From Chloroflexota bacterium (lineage in GTDB: Bacteria > Chloroflexota > Anaerolineae > Anaerolineales > UBA4823), in NCBI GenBank assembly GCA_030636125.1, contig DAOVXM010000112.1, forward strand, positions 1 to 7,620: a stretch of 7,620 bases of DNA. Reading direction: 5' to 3'. The position numbers were made by a program, and so were the translations under genes. The notes under the pieces were generated by a model that saw nothing but the letters and a program-made list of their open reading frames with translations, did no database searches and had not been told where the DNA came from. Shown here piece after piece: positions 6,189 through 7,620 of the stretch (within the stretch, counting starts at the first letter, position 1; every line of letters starts with the position of its first letter).

Positions 6189-6255
6189 GGAATAGGTGAT
6201 CAAGAATCCTTCGATCCTACCCACCGATTATTTCTTATACCTATCAGTGAATCGA

Positions 6256-6639
6256 TTAATCCTCGACCTCTACTACTTTAGTCTTCTGAGGTGCTGTGTC
6301 GAGGCGGGTCTTGGGGTTCACATCGCGAGCTTCTTCAGCAGCCACAGCCTCTTCCAATAATACATCTATTTCTTCACCTTGCTTGAAACGCTCATAGCGC
6401 TCTGTCAAACCTGTGGTGCGAAAAAGCTTTACAACCGCATCACTAGGTTGTGCACCTTTACTCATCCAATCATAGATACGATCCTCATTCAGATGGATCG
6501 TTGCTGGTTCAGTGCGAGGATTGTAGTGCCCAAGTATTTCTAAGAAGCGGCCATCACGAGGGCTTTCTTTATCAGCGGCAACAACTCGATAACTAGGCTG
6601 TCCCTTCGCGCCTACACGGCGCAATCTAATACGTACCAT
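6256..6639 (-). CDS. rpsP: Small ribosomal subunit protein bS16, with acidic C-terminal tail
   Basis: bS16 is a structural protein of the 30S subunit that stabilises 16S rRNA early in assembly. The 127 residues begin with the canonical MVRIRLRRVG (1-10), followed by PSYRVVAADKESPRDGRFLE (15-34), LGHYNP (36-41) and a DWMSKGAQPSDAVVKLFRTTG segment (57-77). The conserved core ends near residue 85. The remaining roughly 40 residues are acidic and low in hydrophobic content (EEIDVLLEEAVAAEEARD, then VVEVED at the end), longer than the 80-90-residue proteins of E. coli and B. subtilis. The start is ATG at 6639 with AAGGAG (6648-6653) 8 bases upstream. It lies 123 bases after ffh and 80 bases before khpA, probably co-transcribed with khpA and rimM. 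Confidence 0.97.
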   Translation of the reverse strand: MVRIRLRRVGAKGQPSYRVVAADKESPRDGRFLEILGHYNPRTEPATIHLNEDRIYDWMSKGAQPSDAVVKLFRTTGLTERYERFKQGEEIDVLLEEAVAAEEARDVNPKTRLDTAPQKTKVVEVED

Positions 6640-6762
6640 AAATCTTTCTCCTTCAGAAATGTCTTATATTGTTTAATCAAGCCAGACTAACAGTCAGGTA
6701 AGAGGGTGCGCCGAAGGAAGCGCATAATCCCTGTGTTTGCCTAGCTGTGATTGATATTTGTT
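6640..6762 (-). other. ffh-rpsP spacer with imperfect hairpin
   Basis: The 123-base gap holds the rpsP Shine-Dalgarno and an imperfect 7-bp stem, CCAGACT (6682-6688) with AGTCAGG (6692-6698), which has one mismatch and a 3-base loop. It also holds a 5-bp stem, TGCGC...GCGCA, near 6707-6724. Neither is followed by a T-run on the minus strand, so there is no clear terminator after ffh. A TATAAG hexamer is present on the minus strand near 6665-6670 but lacks a matching -35, so I call no promoter. Readthrough from ffh into rpsP is plausible. Confidence 0.35.
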
Positions 6763-7620
6763 CTAACCAAACATACTAGGTAAACCGCGTTTGCCTGATT
6801 TTTTCAGAGTCTTGAACAAGCGTTGCGTCTCACGATATTGTTTCACGAGACGGTTAACATCTTGTACTCGGGTTCCCGATCCTTGTGCAATCCGGCGTCT
6901 ACGGCTGGCATTTAGTATATCTGGTCTGCGTCGTTCCTGCACAGTCATGGAACTTATAATGGCCTCTGTCATCATAAGCTGCTTTTCAGCTGTATGGGGG
7001 TCGATCTGGCGTGCTGCCTGCCCCAACCCACCCGGCATCATATCCATTAATTGGCCTAAAGGTCCCATTTTACGTAACTGACGCAGTTGATCGGAAAAAT
7101 CTTGTAATGTAAATTCACCGGACATCATCTTTTCGGCTTGTTTTGTTGCCTCTTGCTCGTCAAAGGCAGCTTCGGCTTTCTCAATCAAGCCGATCACATC
7201 GCCCATACCGAGGATCCGAGAAGAGAGACGAGCGGGATCGTAAGCCTCAATCGCATCAAGACCCTCACCGGTGCCGAGAAATTTGATTGGCACACCGGTA
7301 ACCGCACGAATAGAGATCGCCGCGCCGCCGCGTGCATCACCATCCATTTTTGTCAAGATCAATCCTGTAAGAGGCACAACATCCCGGAAACCTTGGGCTA
7401 TATTGACCGCTTCTTGTCCAATCATCGCATCAACAACCAGTAATGTTTCAACCGGTTCTACACGCTGCTGGATTGCTCGCAGTTCATCCATGAGCTCATT
7501 ATCAAGCTGGGAACGACCAGCCGTATCCAGGAGAATTACTGTATAGCCACCTTTTTGAGCACTATCTCGCGCGTGTGTCGCCAATAAGGGAGGCTTCACA
7601 TTCTGCTCGAAGTAAACGGG
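6763..7620 (-). CDS. ffh: Signal recognition particle protein Ffh (SRP54), 5' end outside the window
   Basis: Ffh is the GTPase that, with 4.5S/6S RNA, binds signal sequences of nascent membrane and secreted proteins and delivers them to FtsY at the membrane. The frame is open to the right edge: the seven codons 7620-7600 read PVYFEQN and continue into VKPPLLATHARD, so the GTG at 7599 is internal and not the start. Of the 285 visible residues, the G domain shows DTAGR (32-36), TKMDGDARGG (90-99, the TKxD base-recognition motif) and FLGTGE (114-119). The linker is GMGDVIGLIEKAE (138-150). The Met-rich M domain follows, with LGQLMDMMPGG (188-198) and RRRRIAQGSGTRVQDV (240-255), the SRP-RNA-binding helix-turn-helix. 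The N domain and P-loop lie beyond the window; with a family length of about 440-450, roughly the last two thirds are seen. The stop is TAG at 6765-6763. Confidence 0.96.
   Translation of the reverse strand, partial: PVYFEQNVKPPLLATHARDSAQKGGYTVILLDTAGRSQLDNELMDELRAIQQRVEPVETLLVVDAMIGQEAVNIAQGFRDVVPLTGLILTKMDGDARGGAAISIRAVTGVPIKFLGTGEGLDAIEAYDPARLSSRILGMGDVIGLIEKAEAAFDEQEATKQAEKMMSGEFTLQDFSDQLRQLRKMGPLGQLMDMMPGGLGQAARQIDPHTAEKQLMMTEAIISSMTVQERRRPDILNASRRRRIAQGSGTRVQDVNRLVKQYRETQRLFKTLKKSGKRGLPSMFG

Noticed and set aside
6791..7546. Several plus-strand frames of 90-100 codons opposite ffh
   Set aside because: They mirror ffh codons; Cys/Ser/Arg-rich compositions and overlap with a conserved GTPase mark them as antisense shadows.
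7597..7599. GTG at 7599 as the start of a shorter ffh product
   Set aside because: The frame stays open to 7620 with family-like residues (PVYFEQN), and the G-domain sequence before DTAGR continues across it, so this is an internal valine.
1..7620. Hidden defence, CRISPR, toxin-antitoxin, prophage or biosynthetic system
   Set aside because: No spaced repeats, integrase, transposase, attachment site or paired small toxin-like genes are visible; every long frame but one belongs to a known housekeeping family.

Overview
The window holds seven recognisable housekeeping genes plus one uncharacterised membrane-anchored gene, all on the minus strand, so the genes read from the right edge (7620) to the left edge (1). 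The gene set is bacterial. The likely source is a Chloroflexota genome, probably Anaerolineae-like. This rests on three points: the style of the topA N-terminal zinc ribbon, a small one-helix membrane protein of a kind I associate with Anaerolineae, and non-ATG starts behind strong Shine-Dalgarno sites. It is an inference from memory of those families, not a database result.

From right to left, the first block is ffh (SRP54 GTPase, 5' end outside the window), rpsP (ribosomal protein S16, with an acidic tail), khpA (one-KH-domain RNA-binding protein) and rimM (16S rRNA maturation factor). khpA and rimM overlap by 4 bases (ATGA). This is the widely conserved ribosome-maturation and protein-targeting block, but the trmD and rplS genes that usually follow rimM are absent. 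The second block starts after a 94-base gap that carries a plausible sigma-70-type promoter. It contains dprA (single-strand DNA loader for RecA), a monofunctional mannose-1-phosphate guanylyltransferase (GDP-mannose synthesis) and topA (DNA topoisomerase I). In Bacillus subtilis the same two blocks lie in the same order but are separated by trmD, rplS, rnhB, sucCD and others, so this window looks like a shortened version with a sugar-nucleotide gene inserted between dprA and topA.

Left of topA, a 220-base gap leads to the last gene, which is cut off at position 1. It encodes a short cytoplasmic N-terminus, one transmembrane helix and a helical extracytoplasmic region.

I found no CRISPR array, tRNA, rRNA, insertion sequence, toxin-antitoxin pair or defence cassette, and nothing that looks like a new multi-gene system. 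The observations most worth a second look are a perfect 13-bp inverted repeat inside the 5' end of rimM, the zinc-ribbon extension fused to TopA, phased GATTAT repeats in the topA leader, the shortened synteny, and the uncharacterised membrane protein.
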